64,000 nt of DNA from Bacteroides congonensis. GTDB lineage: Bacteria > Bacteroidota > Bacteroidia > Bacteroidales > Bacteroidaceae. The notes below the pieces were generated by a model. It did no database searches, was not told where the DNA came from, and was given only the letters and a program-made list of their open reading frames with translations. The position numbers were made by a program, and so were the translations under genes. The stretch spans positions 269,080 to 333,079 of the forward strand of contig NZ_FQXY01000006.1 of NCBI RefSeq assembly GCF_900130125.1, written 5' to 3'. Shown here in pieces: positions 10,203-18,215 of this stretch (positions within the stretch are counted from its first letter, which is position 1; each line of letters starts with the position of its first letter).

Positions 10203-11382
10203 TGATATTAAAGATAAATCCGGTCTGGTGTTTACCCAAACCTAAGTCCAAACGTACATTTACTCTCTTTTTAAACTCCCAGCGGTAACCGAAACCGTAA
10301 TTGGGCAGAATATGCTTCGGGGTAAATTCGGAAAATTTCGGAAAGATTGTTCCCGCTCCTGCCCATACAGCTACTCCATTCCGCTTCCAAACGTGTTGCC
10401 GGAGTTCTATTTGCGCATCCATCGCACACTTGTCACGATAACGGCCTTCGTAGTATCCACGCATCGAATAAGAGTTTCCCAAGGTTGCCATCAGTCCCCA
10501 GGGGGTATCTCCGTAAGTTAACAGCGTGTGGAATTGTCCTGCCAGCACTCCGCCTTTCCACACGGTGTGATAGTAACTGGTAGTCAATTCGGTGCTGCTG
10601 AATGCATATTTATTGCCGAGGAAAGCAGGACTGAACCGTTGATCCAGTCGCAGATAATATCCCCGGTAAGCATTTGTCAGGAAGTCGCGTGAGTCGTAGA
10701 GAAGGGAAAGCCCGAGACTCATATTGGTAGTCCGCGCCGCCATTCCTTCCCATAGTTCCGGTTTTTCAAAGTCCCGCCCGTCGATGTAGTCGAATACAGC
10801 CATCGGGCCGATATAGAAATTCTTCGCCATACGGAACATGAAATCGACCTTCACTTGTGCCTGAAAACGTTTATAATCGCTTTCGTTATCGGAGTTTGCT
10901 CCATTATCATAGCCCCTGCCCCAATAAAGGCTGGGGAAAGAATAAAAATAAAGGTTATAGTTCAAGCGGTATTTATCTTGTGGAAACAGATGATTTCCAC
11001 GGACTCCCAATAAATAAAAGCCGACCGTAGAGACATCTCCATAGAGGGATATGTTGGAAGGGGGAAGAATCGTATCCTTATAATCGGTGCGGTATAGACC
11101 CGCCGCCACCAGTCCAAGTCCGAATTTTGTATCACTGGAATAATGAGGGCCACCTATCACACTGAAATCAAACTTTTTATTCTTTTTTTCCTTATTGGCA
11201 TCATTGAAGTAATCGAGAAACTTCTTGAAGAAGCTGCGCTTTACCGCAACAGTATCTTCGGTAACTACTGATACAGAGTCTCCGGGCAGTTCAATTTCGG
11301 TAGAATGCATCTGCGCGCCAAGTGATGTTCGTGTCAGTAACAATAGCGCGAATAATATCAGCCAGTTCTGTCTAGTATTCAT
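10189..11382 (-). CDS. Outer-membrane beta-barrel protein, BamA/TamA surface-antigen family
   Basis: The 397-residue protein has an N-terminal signal peptide (NWLILFALLLLTRTSLGAQ) and a C-terminal barrel. Barrel features include SMRGYYEGRYRDKCAMDAQIELR, which corresponds to the conserved RGY/L6-loop region of the Omp85 barrel, and alternating aromatic strands. It has no evident POTRA domains, only about 60 residues before the barrel begins, so it is a short surface-antigen (D15) type rather than BamA itself. The coupled phosphoethanolamine transferase suggests an envelope role. A consensus -7 box lies at 11411-11418. Confidence 0.83.
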   Translation of the reverse strand: MNTRQNWLILFALLLLTRTSLGAQMHSTEIELPGDSVSVVTEDTVAVKRSFFKKFLDYFNDANKEKKNKKFDFSVIGGPHYSSDTKFGLGLVAAGLYRTDYKDTILPPSNISLYGDVSTVGFYLLGVRGNHLFPQDKYRLNYNLYFYSFPSLYWGRGYDNGANSDNESDYKRFQAQVKVDFMFRMAKNFYIGPMAVFDYIDGRDFEKPELWEGMAARTTNMSLGLSLLYDSRDFLTNAYRGYYLRLDQRFSPAFLGNKYAFSSTELTTSYYHTVWKGGVLAGQFHTLLTYGDTPWGLMATLGNSYSMRGYYEGRYRDKCAMDAQIELRQHVWKRNGVAVWAGAGTIFPKFSEFTPKHILPNYGFGYRWEFKKRVNVRLDLGLGKHQTGFIFNINEAF

Positions 11383-11410
11383 TGTAATAAGAAGTAGAAA
11401 ACTTTCGGGA

Positions 11411-11418
11411 CAAAGTTA
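11411..11418 (-). promoter_or_regulatory. Bacteroides -7 promoter box for the barrel/eptA operon
   Basis: On the minus strand this reads TAACTTTG, a perfect match to TAnnTTTG, about 29 bp upstream of the start at 11382. No clear -33 TTTG is seen. Confidence 0.55.
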
Positions 11419-11477
11419 GTTTCAAACTTCTTATTACAACAGAGTTTCAGGAGCTTTTGTTGCCCCATTTTTCCTTT

Positions 11478-12521
11478 TTAACGTTTCAAAAGTCGCATAA
11501 ACTCGTCAACATCTTCTTCTGTGGTATCAAAAGAAGTTACCAGACGGATTTCATTATTATCTTCGTTCCAGAAATAAAAGAAGTAAGATTCCAGCATCCG
11601 GTCGATTTCCGGGCGGGGCATAGTCAGAAATAACTGGTTACTCTCCGCCTTTTGAGTAAAGGTTACTTCCGGAAGTTTTTTCAATTCATTGTAGAGTTTG
11701 GCTGCCATTGCATTGGCATGCTTCGCGTTTCTCAGCCAAAGGTCATCTGTCAGATAAGCCGTGAACTGGCAGGAAAGGTAACGCATCTTCGAAGCCAACT
11801 GGGCGGACTGCTTACGGATGAACCGTGCTTCCGATTGCAAGTCTTTATTGAATACGATAACGCACTCTCCCATCATTAATCCGTTCTTTGTACCACCGAA
11901 ACTCAGGATATCCACTCCGCAATCTACAGTCAGTTCTTTGAGAGAAAGATTGAGGGCGGCACAGGCGTTGGCGATTCTCGCCCCGTCCATATGGACATAC
12001 ATACCGTTCAGATGAGCAAAGTCGGTCAGACGTTTCAATTCTTCGGGAGTATAAATCGTGCCAAGTTCGGTACATTGGGAAATATAAAGAGCCTTGGGCT
12101 GTGAATGATGCTGGTCGCCAAAGCCATGAAGGTAAGGTTGCATCAGTTCCGGGGTGAGTTTGCCGTCCGGGGTAGCAATCGGGCGAATCTGACAGCCGGT
12201 CATTTTTACGGGAGAACCACATTCATCTACATAGATATGAGCGGTTTCCGCACAAAAGATGGAATGATACGGACGTGTCATTAATTGTAATGCCACGACA
12301 TTGCTGCCTGTACCGTTGAACACAAATAAGGGTACGCAGTCCGGCGTAAAGGCTTCCTTTATCTTAGCTACCGCTTCTTCCGTCCATTTATCATCGCCAT
12401 AGCCTAATGCATGGTCTATATTCGCCCGGTTCAACGCTTCCATCACCAACGGATGCACACCGGAATTATTATCAGAGGCAAAACTTCTCATTGTTTCCTT
12501 GCATTTTAAATTGAATTGCAA
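11478..12521 (-). CDS. ltaE: Low-specificity L-threonine aldolase (PLP, beta-eliminating lyase family)
   Basis: The 347-residue fold-type I PLP enzyme has the N-terminal SFASDNNSGVHPLVMEAL and YGDDKWTEEA typical of threonine aldolases. The PLP-binding lysine is in SFGGTKNG, and the HMDGARIANA Asp/Arg motif precedes it. The reaction is cleavage of L-threonine or allo-threonine to glycine and acetaldehyde. It is a cytoplasmic single gene and the last conserved gene before the AT-rich islet. Confidence 0.92.
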   Translation of the reverse strand: MQFNLKCKETMRSFASDNNSGVHPLVMEALNRANIDHALGYGDDKWTEEAVAKIKEAFTPDCVPLFVFNGTGSNVVALQLMTRPYHSIFCAETAHIYVDECGSPVKMTGCQIRPIATPDGKLTPELMQPYLHGFGDQHHSQPKALYISQCTELGTIYTPEELKRLTDFAHLNGMYVHMDGARIANACAALNLSLKELTVDCGVDILSFGGTKNGLMMGECVIVFNKDLQSEARFIRKQSAQLASKMRYLSCQFTAYLTDDLWLRNAKHANAMAAKLYNELKKLPEVTFTQKAESNQLFLTMPRPEIDRMLESYFFYFWNEDNNEIRLVTSFDTTEEDVDEFMRLLKR

Positions 12522-12531
12522 AGTAACAGAT

Positions 12532-12648
12532 TTATTTCCAAATATACTTCTTACGCAACCAATAATCTACCCCTAGCAAAATTAAGACCAACAAAGCTAT
12601 ATAGATATAAAACTTCAACAAAGGAGCTTCCGACCGGGTATCTTCTCA
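12532..12648 (-). pseudogene. Remnant or unusual small membrane protein, C-terminal part
   Basis: The minus strand reads an open frame of about 37 codons after a TGA at 12646-12648 and ends in TAA at 12532-12534. It encodes one clear membrane helix (FYIYIALLVLILLGVDYWL) followed by a basic tail (RKKYIWK). The composition looks coding, but no ATG is available in frame, only TTG codons. An ATG (12647-12649) in a different frame suggests a lost base. I call it a gene remnant; a short protein with a non-ATG start is the alternative. Confidence 0.4.
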
Positions 12649-12993
12649 TATTATCTTCTATATTCTTCTCCGTTTCCATCTCCTCTTCTATTATTTACCA
12701 TTCATTAATACATATATTTTCTTGCGGGTACGGTGCAATCTGATTTTCACATTGCTTATCGTCATCTTCAACACCTATTATGCAATATTTTAGTATTTAA
12801 CTTGTGCAAAGAGATTTATCGCAGGGAAGGAAATATATAACGGAAGTATTAAATATCAGTTTTTAGGAGTAATATTGGGTATGTATGAGAACATTCCTGT
12901 TTTTGATACGTTTATTAAGTAACCCCTGTAAGCAAAACATATTTAGTCAGGATAAATATTATATATAATATACTTATTATAAAAATATTAGCA
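12649..12993. other. AT-rich intergenic region before the CDCL operon
   Basis: I see no convincing gene, hairpin or perfect TAnnTTTG box here. It must contain the promoter and leader of the cytolysin-like operon, but I could not locate them with confidence. Confidence 0.4.
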
Positions 12994-13713
12994 ATGATAA
13001 AAAGAAAAGCACTATCATCCCTATTAGTAACATTAGATAGCATATCTAAAAGGACATCTAGATTTTCTTCTGTAAACCTAAGTAGGCAATGTCGGCAGAT
13101 TATTGGGCGAGATAAAGCAATATTGCGGCATTTAAATCCTTTATTATTAATATTGTTTGTGGCAATTGTAGCTACATCTTGCTCTGATGATAACCGCAAG
13201 AGCATTGAGCAGCCATCAATAGACGGTTTGAGTTATTACCCGAAATCCATGAATATTGTGGAATTACAGTATAAACCAGCTGGGCAGGAACCTGGAGTGG
13301 TAGATATTGATAAGTCCAGTCAGTATTTTGGGGATCGTGTAGCAATATTTCAACCTGAAAAAATTATATTCAGAAATGATTCTGTATCAATCATAAAGCG
13401 AGGTGGTTTAATTCAGGGCTATAAAGCCGAATGGAATAAGGGTGATTTGTATTTGTACAACAGCGTTACTGGAACATGGGACTATTGTGGAAGTAGGGAC
13501 GGAGAAGCCACACTTATCCTTAATACAGGTTTCTTCTGGGTAAAGGATAGCAATATTCATGGCTCATTGTCGGTGATAGGACAGAATTTCTCATTATTAT
13601 CATATTCCGAATTAGTTACGTATTTGGGTGGAAGCAGTAACATTCTAAATAATCAGGTGGCGTGGCTAAAAGTACAGTACACATTTGAATTAATCCCGGA
13701 AGTTAAACTTTAA
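12994..13713 (+). CDS. Hypothetical lipoprotein, first gene of the CDCL operon
   Basis: The frame encodes a lipoprotein signal LLLILFVAIVATSC followed by SDDN; the acidic residues after the Cys resemble the Bacteroides surface-export signal. The mature part is about 180 residues, beta-rich, with no family I recognise. The ATG at 12994 gives an unusually long 50-residue pre-signal segment, so the real start may be the TTG at 13123, just before RHLNPLLL. It ends 10 bp before the first cytolysin-like gene. Its co-transcription with pore-formers suggests an accessory or protective role, which is inference only. Confidence 0.65.
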   Translation: MIKRKALSSLLVTLDSISKRTSRFSSVNLSRQCRQIIGRDKAILRHLNPLLLILFVAIVATSCSDDNRKSIEQPSIDGLSYYPKSMNIVELQYKPAGQEPGVVDIDKSSQYFGDRVAIFQPEKIIFRNDSVSIIKRGGLIQGYKAEWNKGDLYLYNSVTGTWDYCGSRDGEATLILNTGFFWVKDSNIHGSLSVIGQNFSLLSYSELVTYLGGSSNILNNQVAWLKVQYTFELIPEVKL

Positions 13714-13723
13714 TATAGAAAAC

Positions 13724-14596
13724 ATGAAAGCAGCAATAATATATATCATATTCTTCTCTATTCTCCATGTTAGCAGTTTTGCTCAAAATAATCAGTATAC
13801 GTCAACCAAGTTTGCGGTCAAAAATCCTTATGAAGTATTCATTGGTGGTATTATGAAAGCGAATGATGTCAACGATGTACATCAACTTTTTAATGTGCCA
13901 ATGAATCCCATTACAATCAGCTATAGTTTGCCTTTAAAATCCGAAACGATTACACCTTCATACGATAATATGCTTAAGGCTATTCAGAAAAAGCTACAAG
14001 ATAATAATGCGTTGAAACCTAACTATCAGTTTTCATTTACATTGAAGCAGATAGATTCTTATGAACAACTAGTTTTATCTTTCGGTGAGGAAATTAATTT
14101 ATCCGAATTATTCAGAATAACATCTCCTAATCTAACTCATAAAACAGTGGCAGTATTAGATATTAGCCAGAGTTATTTTTCTATTGCTATGGATATGCCT
14201 GAGGGGGAACTAAGCAACTCGCCGATAGTCCAAGAGCAATTAAGCGAACTTATTTATGTTGGCTCTATTGAATTTGGACGACGGGCAATTCTAATTGTTG
14301 AATCGGACCTTGATTATCAAGATGTAAAGGTCGCGTTGAATGAGATATTAAATAAATCTACTACCAAGAAGGGCGATATATCGGAAAAAAGCAAATCAAT
14401 CATGGCTAGTTCAATAATCAGAGGACTAATTTTGGATCCCCTTGCCAATGAAAACATAACACCGGATAACCCTTTGGAGTACTTATTGGATTATATAAAC
14501 TCTGATATCAGCCCACATGATTTTGGGGTGCCCATTTTCTTTACAGCAGCCTGGCTAAAAGATAATTCTGTCTTTGTTAACAAGTTTACAAACTAA
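13724..14596 (+). CDS. Short cholesterol-dependent-cytolysin-like (CDCL) protein, secreted
   Basis: The 290-residue protein has a type I signal peptide (IIYIIFFSILHVSSFAQ). The core matches the thiol-activated cytolysin fold: QSYFSIAMDMP corresponds to the conserved strand and acidic-proline segment, IEFGRRAILIVESDLDYQDVKVALNEIL corresponds to the YGR..V.lEt....dv.aAf block, and VPIFFTAAWLKDNSVFVNKF corresponds to yPisYts.FLKDN. It stops there, so the C-terminal domain 4 and the Trp-rich undecapeptide are absent. CDCL proteins of Bacteroidota are known as two-component (short and long) pore-formers. It is 10 bp after the lipoprotein gene. Confidence 0.85.
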   Translation: MKAAIIYIIFFSILHVSSFAQNNQYTSTKFAVKNPYEVFIGGIMKANDVNDVHQLFNVPMNPITISYSLPLKSETITPSYDNMLKAIQKKLQDNNALKPNYQFSFTLKQIDSYEQLVLSFGEEINLSELFRITSPNLTHKTVAVLDISQSYFSIAMDMPEGELSNSPIVQEQLSELIYVGSIEFGRRAILIVESDLDYQDVKVALNEILNKSTTKKGDISEKSKSIMASSIIRGLILDPLANENITPDNPLEYLLDYINSDISPHDFGVPIFFTAAWLKDNSVFVNKFTN

Positions 14597-14616
14597 ATTT
14601 TTTAAATTTACAACTT

Positions 14617-16155
14617 ATGAAAAAACACATTGTGATGCCTGTCTTATTATTAGCAATTCTAATAATAAGCTCATGTAGTGAGTCCGATCCATTCTTGGAT
14701 AGTAGTGCCTGTTATCAGCTGAAAAGAGCTAATTACAAGATAAATGTCGATTCTATGTATACCTATCCGGGAGATACGATATACAATAGCTGGTTGAAAT
14801 CTTATAATGCCAGATTGCAAAGCCAAACAAGGGCATTGTCATTAGAAGACGATGCCTTCTTCTCAAAGCAATATATCGTTAAAAGTACGGAGACTACTCT
14901 GTTATATGGAAAGAATTATATATATCCTGGTGCCATACTGGAAGGGAATAGTATTATAGACCAGAAATATGTACCTGTGTTTGTGAATAACAGAAATCCG
15001 ATTACTGTATCAATGACGCTGACTCACAATACCCCAAAGCATACGAGTCAGACGATAAATTCACCGACGTATTCTAAGTTAGATGATTATGTTAAAGATA
15101 TGGTAGTTGACGGCAATTTTTCCCAGAACCAGAAGTTTATGTTCCAATCCAAGCGCTTTTCGTTTTATGATGAAATTAAGTCGGCATTCGGAACAAATAT
15201 AAATACAAGGAAATTATTTTCATCAAGAAAAGAAACGTCTACTTCTGAAGAGCATAAAATAGTGAAATCGACAGGGATGTACGTGAAGTTTTTCCAATCT
15301 AGCTTCGTTGTCAATATGGATATTGCCCCTTTAAGCAATGAACCTGTAAAAGGATAAACCGAATTTGAACCGGTATATGTCAGTTCTGTAACTTATGGGA
15401 GACTAGGAATTATAGTATTTGAAACGGAAGAGACATATGAATTTGCTGAAACTTGTATGAAAAAAGAGATTGATCGTATTTTCTACCATAAGACAACCAC
15501 ACTGAATGAGAAAGAGCAACTATTTTTTGATACTACAGACTTTAAGGTTCTGATAATAGGAGCAGATAGCGACTATGCAGTCCAGACGATAAAAGGTTAT
15601 GGGCAGTTTTTGAATCTTATCTATAACTCAACCTTTACTGAGCATAGCTACGGTGTTCCTATTGCATGTTCTTTTTCATATGCAAACTCCCATGCATTAG
15701 TGGAAACTGAGTTTAAAAACACTCTTGTCCTGCAGCCATTATTTGTATACATAGATAATAAAGATATTACCAATAACCACGCAGAATATACCGGTTATTC
15801 TAGACACAGCCCTGTCTATTTAAGATTTTATGAGGACCGGGAGAAAACAAAGACCGGCCGGCCTTATACGGATATAGTTTTTGAGATAGAAAAAACGGTG
15901 AACGAAGTACGATATTATACAGAACAAAAGAAGTGGCCAATGATAAGTTCAGAGTTTAAAAATACGAAAGAGCGCTCTCTTGTTCGTAATATTAAGTTCG
16001 ATACAAATTTATTTATAGGTAACGAAATACATTCATACATCATGGATAGTCCGGAGCCCGGAGGTATGGGACAATCTTATTACCGCTGGGAAGGTATACA
16101 AAAAGATTGCAGTTATAATTTACTTGATAGTCCTTTCTTCATAAAAATCTATTAA
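14617..16155 (+). pseudogene. Long CDCL lipoprotein interrupted by one in-frame stop codon
   Basis: Two open stretches, 14617-15357 and 15457-16155, are in the same frame. Between them the frame stays coding through the TAA at 15355-15357. The bases after it read EFEPVYVSSVTYGRLGII, which aligns with the CDCL block NPVYVNSVNYGRKGIIL of the downstream paralogue. The joined product would be about 511 residues: lipoprotein signal (LLAILIISSC), the pore-forming core, the YGVPIACSFSYANS motif, then about 140 extra residues with a beta-rich composition in the position of domain 4. The extra domain makes it the long form. No ECTGLAWEWWR undecapeptide is seen. The stop removes half the core, so the gene is probably inactive unless read through. 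Confidence 0.85.
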
Positions 16156-16170
16156 AACTATAATACAATT

Positions 16171-17235
16171 ATGAAAAAAATTACGTATGTATTTGCTACT
16201 TTCATGTTGCTATTTGTATCCTGTAATAACGAGGATATAATTGAAACGGCACCAGCCAGCCAAGTGAATCCTAATACCTCTGGAATGAGTGACTCATTTA
16301 AAGATTTCATGTGGGATGGGATATATGAAATAAGGGATGGTAAAGAAGTCGATTTGACTGACTCGCAACTACTGACCAGGGGCAATGTTCAGACATTCTA
16401 TGAGATATCTACAATCCAACCAAACTATATATATTTAGGATCTGTATTAACTGCCGAATCTATTAATAAGGGGGTATATGCTCCTGTTGGTTTTCCAAAC
16501 GATTTAAAAAAGAATATTACAATATCCTTCTCTTTACCTATAAAATCGAAGGAGGTAGCTCCTAAAAAATCAGCATTTACCAATGCAATTATTGATGCAA
16601 TTGGTGATAGAGATTTTAGTGGTAAGCAATCTCAAGTCTTCTCATATAAAATGAAGGAGTTTTCTTTTTATAGAGAAGTTAAGCTTGCTTTCGCAGCTAA
16701 TGTTAATATCGGGCAGATTTTTTCTATCAACACGGAAGTAAATAGTAATAAAATACATCGTCAGTCTGCTTTATTTGTTGATTTTAGCCAAATATATTTC
16801 AATGTAGCCATGGATATACCAGATGATGGAAATATATTTTCTGATGAGAACACGAGACAAAAGTATCTAGAAAAGAATCCCGTCTATGTAAATTCTGTCA
16901 ACTATGGACGAAAGGGCATCATACTTGTGGAGTCTAACGAAACTTATAGTGTTTTATCCGTAGCAATCAGAGCTGCTTTTAATGCGAAGATAGTCAGTGG
17001 TTCGCTTTCGATTGATGCTAAGACAGAAGAGATTCTCAAACAAGCTGAAATATCCATTTGCATTATAGGAGGTGACGGCCAAGCGGCAACCCAGACAGTG
17101 AAAGGCTTTGACGAATTTCAAAAGTTTATAATTAATGGAGGGGTGTATAGCAAAGAAGTTTATGGTGTTCCTATTTCATTCTCTGCCGGATATGCTTCTG
17201 ATAACTCTATGTTTGTTACGGAATTTGAAATTTGA
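16171..17235 (+). CDS. Short CDCL lipoprotein
   Basis: The 354-residue protein has a lipoprotein signal (MKKITYVFATFMLLFVSC), followed by NNEDIIE. The core shows ITISFSLPIKSKE, IYFNVAMDIPDDG, NPVYVNSVNYGRKGIILVES, a GGDGQAATQTVKGFDEFQ segment equal to the lGGd....vt.dFd block of classical cytolysins, and YGVPISFSAGYASDNS. It ends where domain 4 would start, so it is a short form. It is intact and starts 15 bp after the long gene. Of the three paralogues it is closest to the long form across the core. A strong terminator follows. Confidence 0.88.
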   Translation: MKKITYVFATFMLLFVSCNNEDIIETAPASQVNPNTSGMSDSFKDFMWDGIYEIRDGKEVDLTDSQLLTRGNVQTFYEISTIQPNYIYLGSVLTAESINKGVYAPVGFPNDLKKNITISFSLPIKSKEVAPKKSAFTNAIIDAIGDRDFSGKQSQVFSYKMKEFSFYREVKLAFAANVNIGQIFSINTEVNSNKIHRQSALFVDFSQIYFNVAMDIPDDGNIFSDENTRQKYLEKNPVYVNSVNYGRKGIILVESNETYSVLSVAIRAAFNAKIVSGSLSIDAKTEEILKQAEISICIIGGDGQAATQTVKGFDEFQKFIINGGVYSKEVYGVPISFSAGYASDNSMFVTEFEI

Positions 17236-17301
17236 TTCTTAAATAGGTTGAGAACCTGATAAATAAAATATATAATAGAAGAAAGGATTATATTATAAAT
17301 A

Positions 17302-17335
17302 AAGCAAGCCTGCTATACGACAGGCTTGCTTTTTG
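17302..17335 (+). terminator. Rho-independent terminator of the CDCL operon
   Basis: A perfect 11-bp stem (AAGCAAGCCTG 17302-17312, CAGGCTTGCTT 17321-17331) with an 8-nt loop is followed by a T-run, 67 bp after the last stop codon. Confidence 0.85.
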
Positions 17336-17344
17336 TTACTTGCA

Positions 17345-17686
17345 CTAAATACTATTTCCGTTTGGTTTTGTGATTCCTTTAGCAGTGTAAAGGTCATTTT
17401 CGCTATCTATTTGTTTGGAGAATATGGTACGGTAATCTTTGGTTCCGTGCCGGTAGTTGATGACAATAAAGCTTTTTTCGCAGATATCCCTACTTTTTAA
17501 ATACTAGTTGGGGTAAGCACTAAATTCGTTATTTATGGTCTTGGTATTTCGGCACAGTTGTTGGTATGCTTCCTCTTCATAATTAAAATCATTTGTATAA
17601 AAAGGACAGGAGGCTTGGTGGCATAGGTCTTTTAAGCGCTTTTCTCATTGAAATGAACATCCATAAAAAAGAAAAAGAATAAAAAC
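17345..17686 (-). pseudogene. Decayed small lipoprotein gene with two in-frame stops
   Basis: Reading the minus strand, a hydrophobic run ILVFILFLFYGCSFQ with a lipobox-like YGC meets a TGA at 17645-17647. The frame then stays coding (EKRLKDLCHQASCPFYTND) until a TAG at 17504-17506, continues with YLKSRDICEKSFIVINY, and ends in TAG at 17345-17347. The joined product would be a small secreted protein of about 110 residues with several cysteines. I find no ATG start. The signal-peptide-like part overlaps the T-rich flank of a terminator, so the N-terminal half is less certain. Family unknown. Confidence 0.45.
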
Positions 17687-17689
17687 TAA

Positions 17690-17731
17690 AATCCCCGAAG
17701 CGTTGACTATCCTGTCGTTACTTCGGGGATT
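17690..17731 (-). terminator. Terminator after the winged-helix gene
   Basis: An 11-bp perfect stem (AATCCCCGAAG 17690-17700, CTTCGGGGATT 17721-17731) lies 31 bp downstream of the minus-strand gene ending at 17762. On the minus strand it is followed by a T-rich tract. Confidence 0.7.
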
Positions 17732-17761
17732 CTTTTGTTCTTGTTCAGGTACTAAACACCT

Positions 17762-17980
17762 TTAGCCAATGTAAACATTCACACAGAGATACACGTAAAG
17801 TTCTTCATCACACTGGTCGAACTCTATCTTATTCTCTCTTGACAACCATCCTAAAGCGGCGCCCAACTCTTTGTCCTTCAGCCCGGATTTTCTTTTCAAA
17901 AGTCCGTAGCCCCACTTCTCATTATTGCTAAGCAGTTGCCAAACTTTACCGGCATTCACGCCGATTTCACTTCTATTCAT
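17762..17980 (-). CDS. Winged helix-turn-helix protein (DUF2582-like)
   Basis: The 72-residue protein consists of one compact winged-helix domain: NAGKVWQLLSNNEKWGYGLLKRKSGLKDKELGAALGWLSRENKIEF, then a short beta wing. It resembles the small DUF2582 family common in Bacteroides, whose targets are unknown to me. It stands alone and divergent from the pyruvate oxidase-like gene, so either autoregulation or control of that gene is possible but not shown. Confidence 0.75.
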   Translation of the reverse strand: MNRSEIGVNAGKVWQLLSNNEKWGYGLLKRKSGLKDKELGAALGWLSRENKIEFDQCDEELYVYLCVNVYIG

Positions 17981-18160
17981 TTTCTACAGTTATTAAGAGG
18001 TTTAAAACATTAGGTTAAGATTTCGCCTATAAAGATAACAAATGGATACTGCATTTGTTTATTCTATTTTGCTAAAAAGTTGTTACAAAATTCTTTTTAA
18101 CACAAAAACTGCGATGTGTTCCAACACAAAGCCGTTATTAGTATATGTTAAAACAGAACT

Positions 18161-18168
18161 TTTCTTTG
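18161..18168 (+). promoter_or_regulatory. Weak -7 box upstream of the pyruvate oxidase-like gene
   Basis: TTTCTTTG differs from TAnnTTTG at the second base. It is 47 bp upstream of the chosen start, which supports treating the bases before 18216 as leader. Confidence 0.3.
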
Positions 18169-18215
18169 CAGATAGCTGTTATTACTTAAAAATCAATCCT
18201 AAATCAATTACAGAT

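Noticed and set aside
12915..13205. Minus-strand frame of 96 codons with a hydrophobic end
   Set aside because: It overlaps the signal-peptide region of the plus-strand lipoprotein; no start signals or promoter were found.
15355..15357. Programmed stop-codon read-through or selenocysteine/pyrrolysine recoding in the long CDCL gene
   Set aside because: The stop is TAA, there is no evident stimulatory structure, and no recoding machinery is visible. A nonsense mutation or sequence error is simpler.
13724..17235. Classical cholesterol-dependent cytolysins
   Set aside because: No ECTGLAWEWWR-type undecapeptide or Thr-Leu cholesterol motif is seen, and two of the three proteins lack domain 4; CDC-like is the better label.
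18042..18215. N-terminal extension of the pyruvate oxidase-like protein
   Set aside because: The extra 58 residues match no ThDP-enzyme N-terminus, and a promoter-like box lies inside them; the ATG at 18216 gives the family length.
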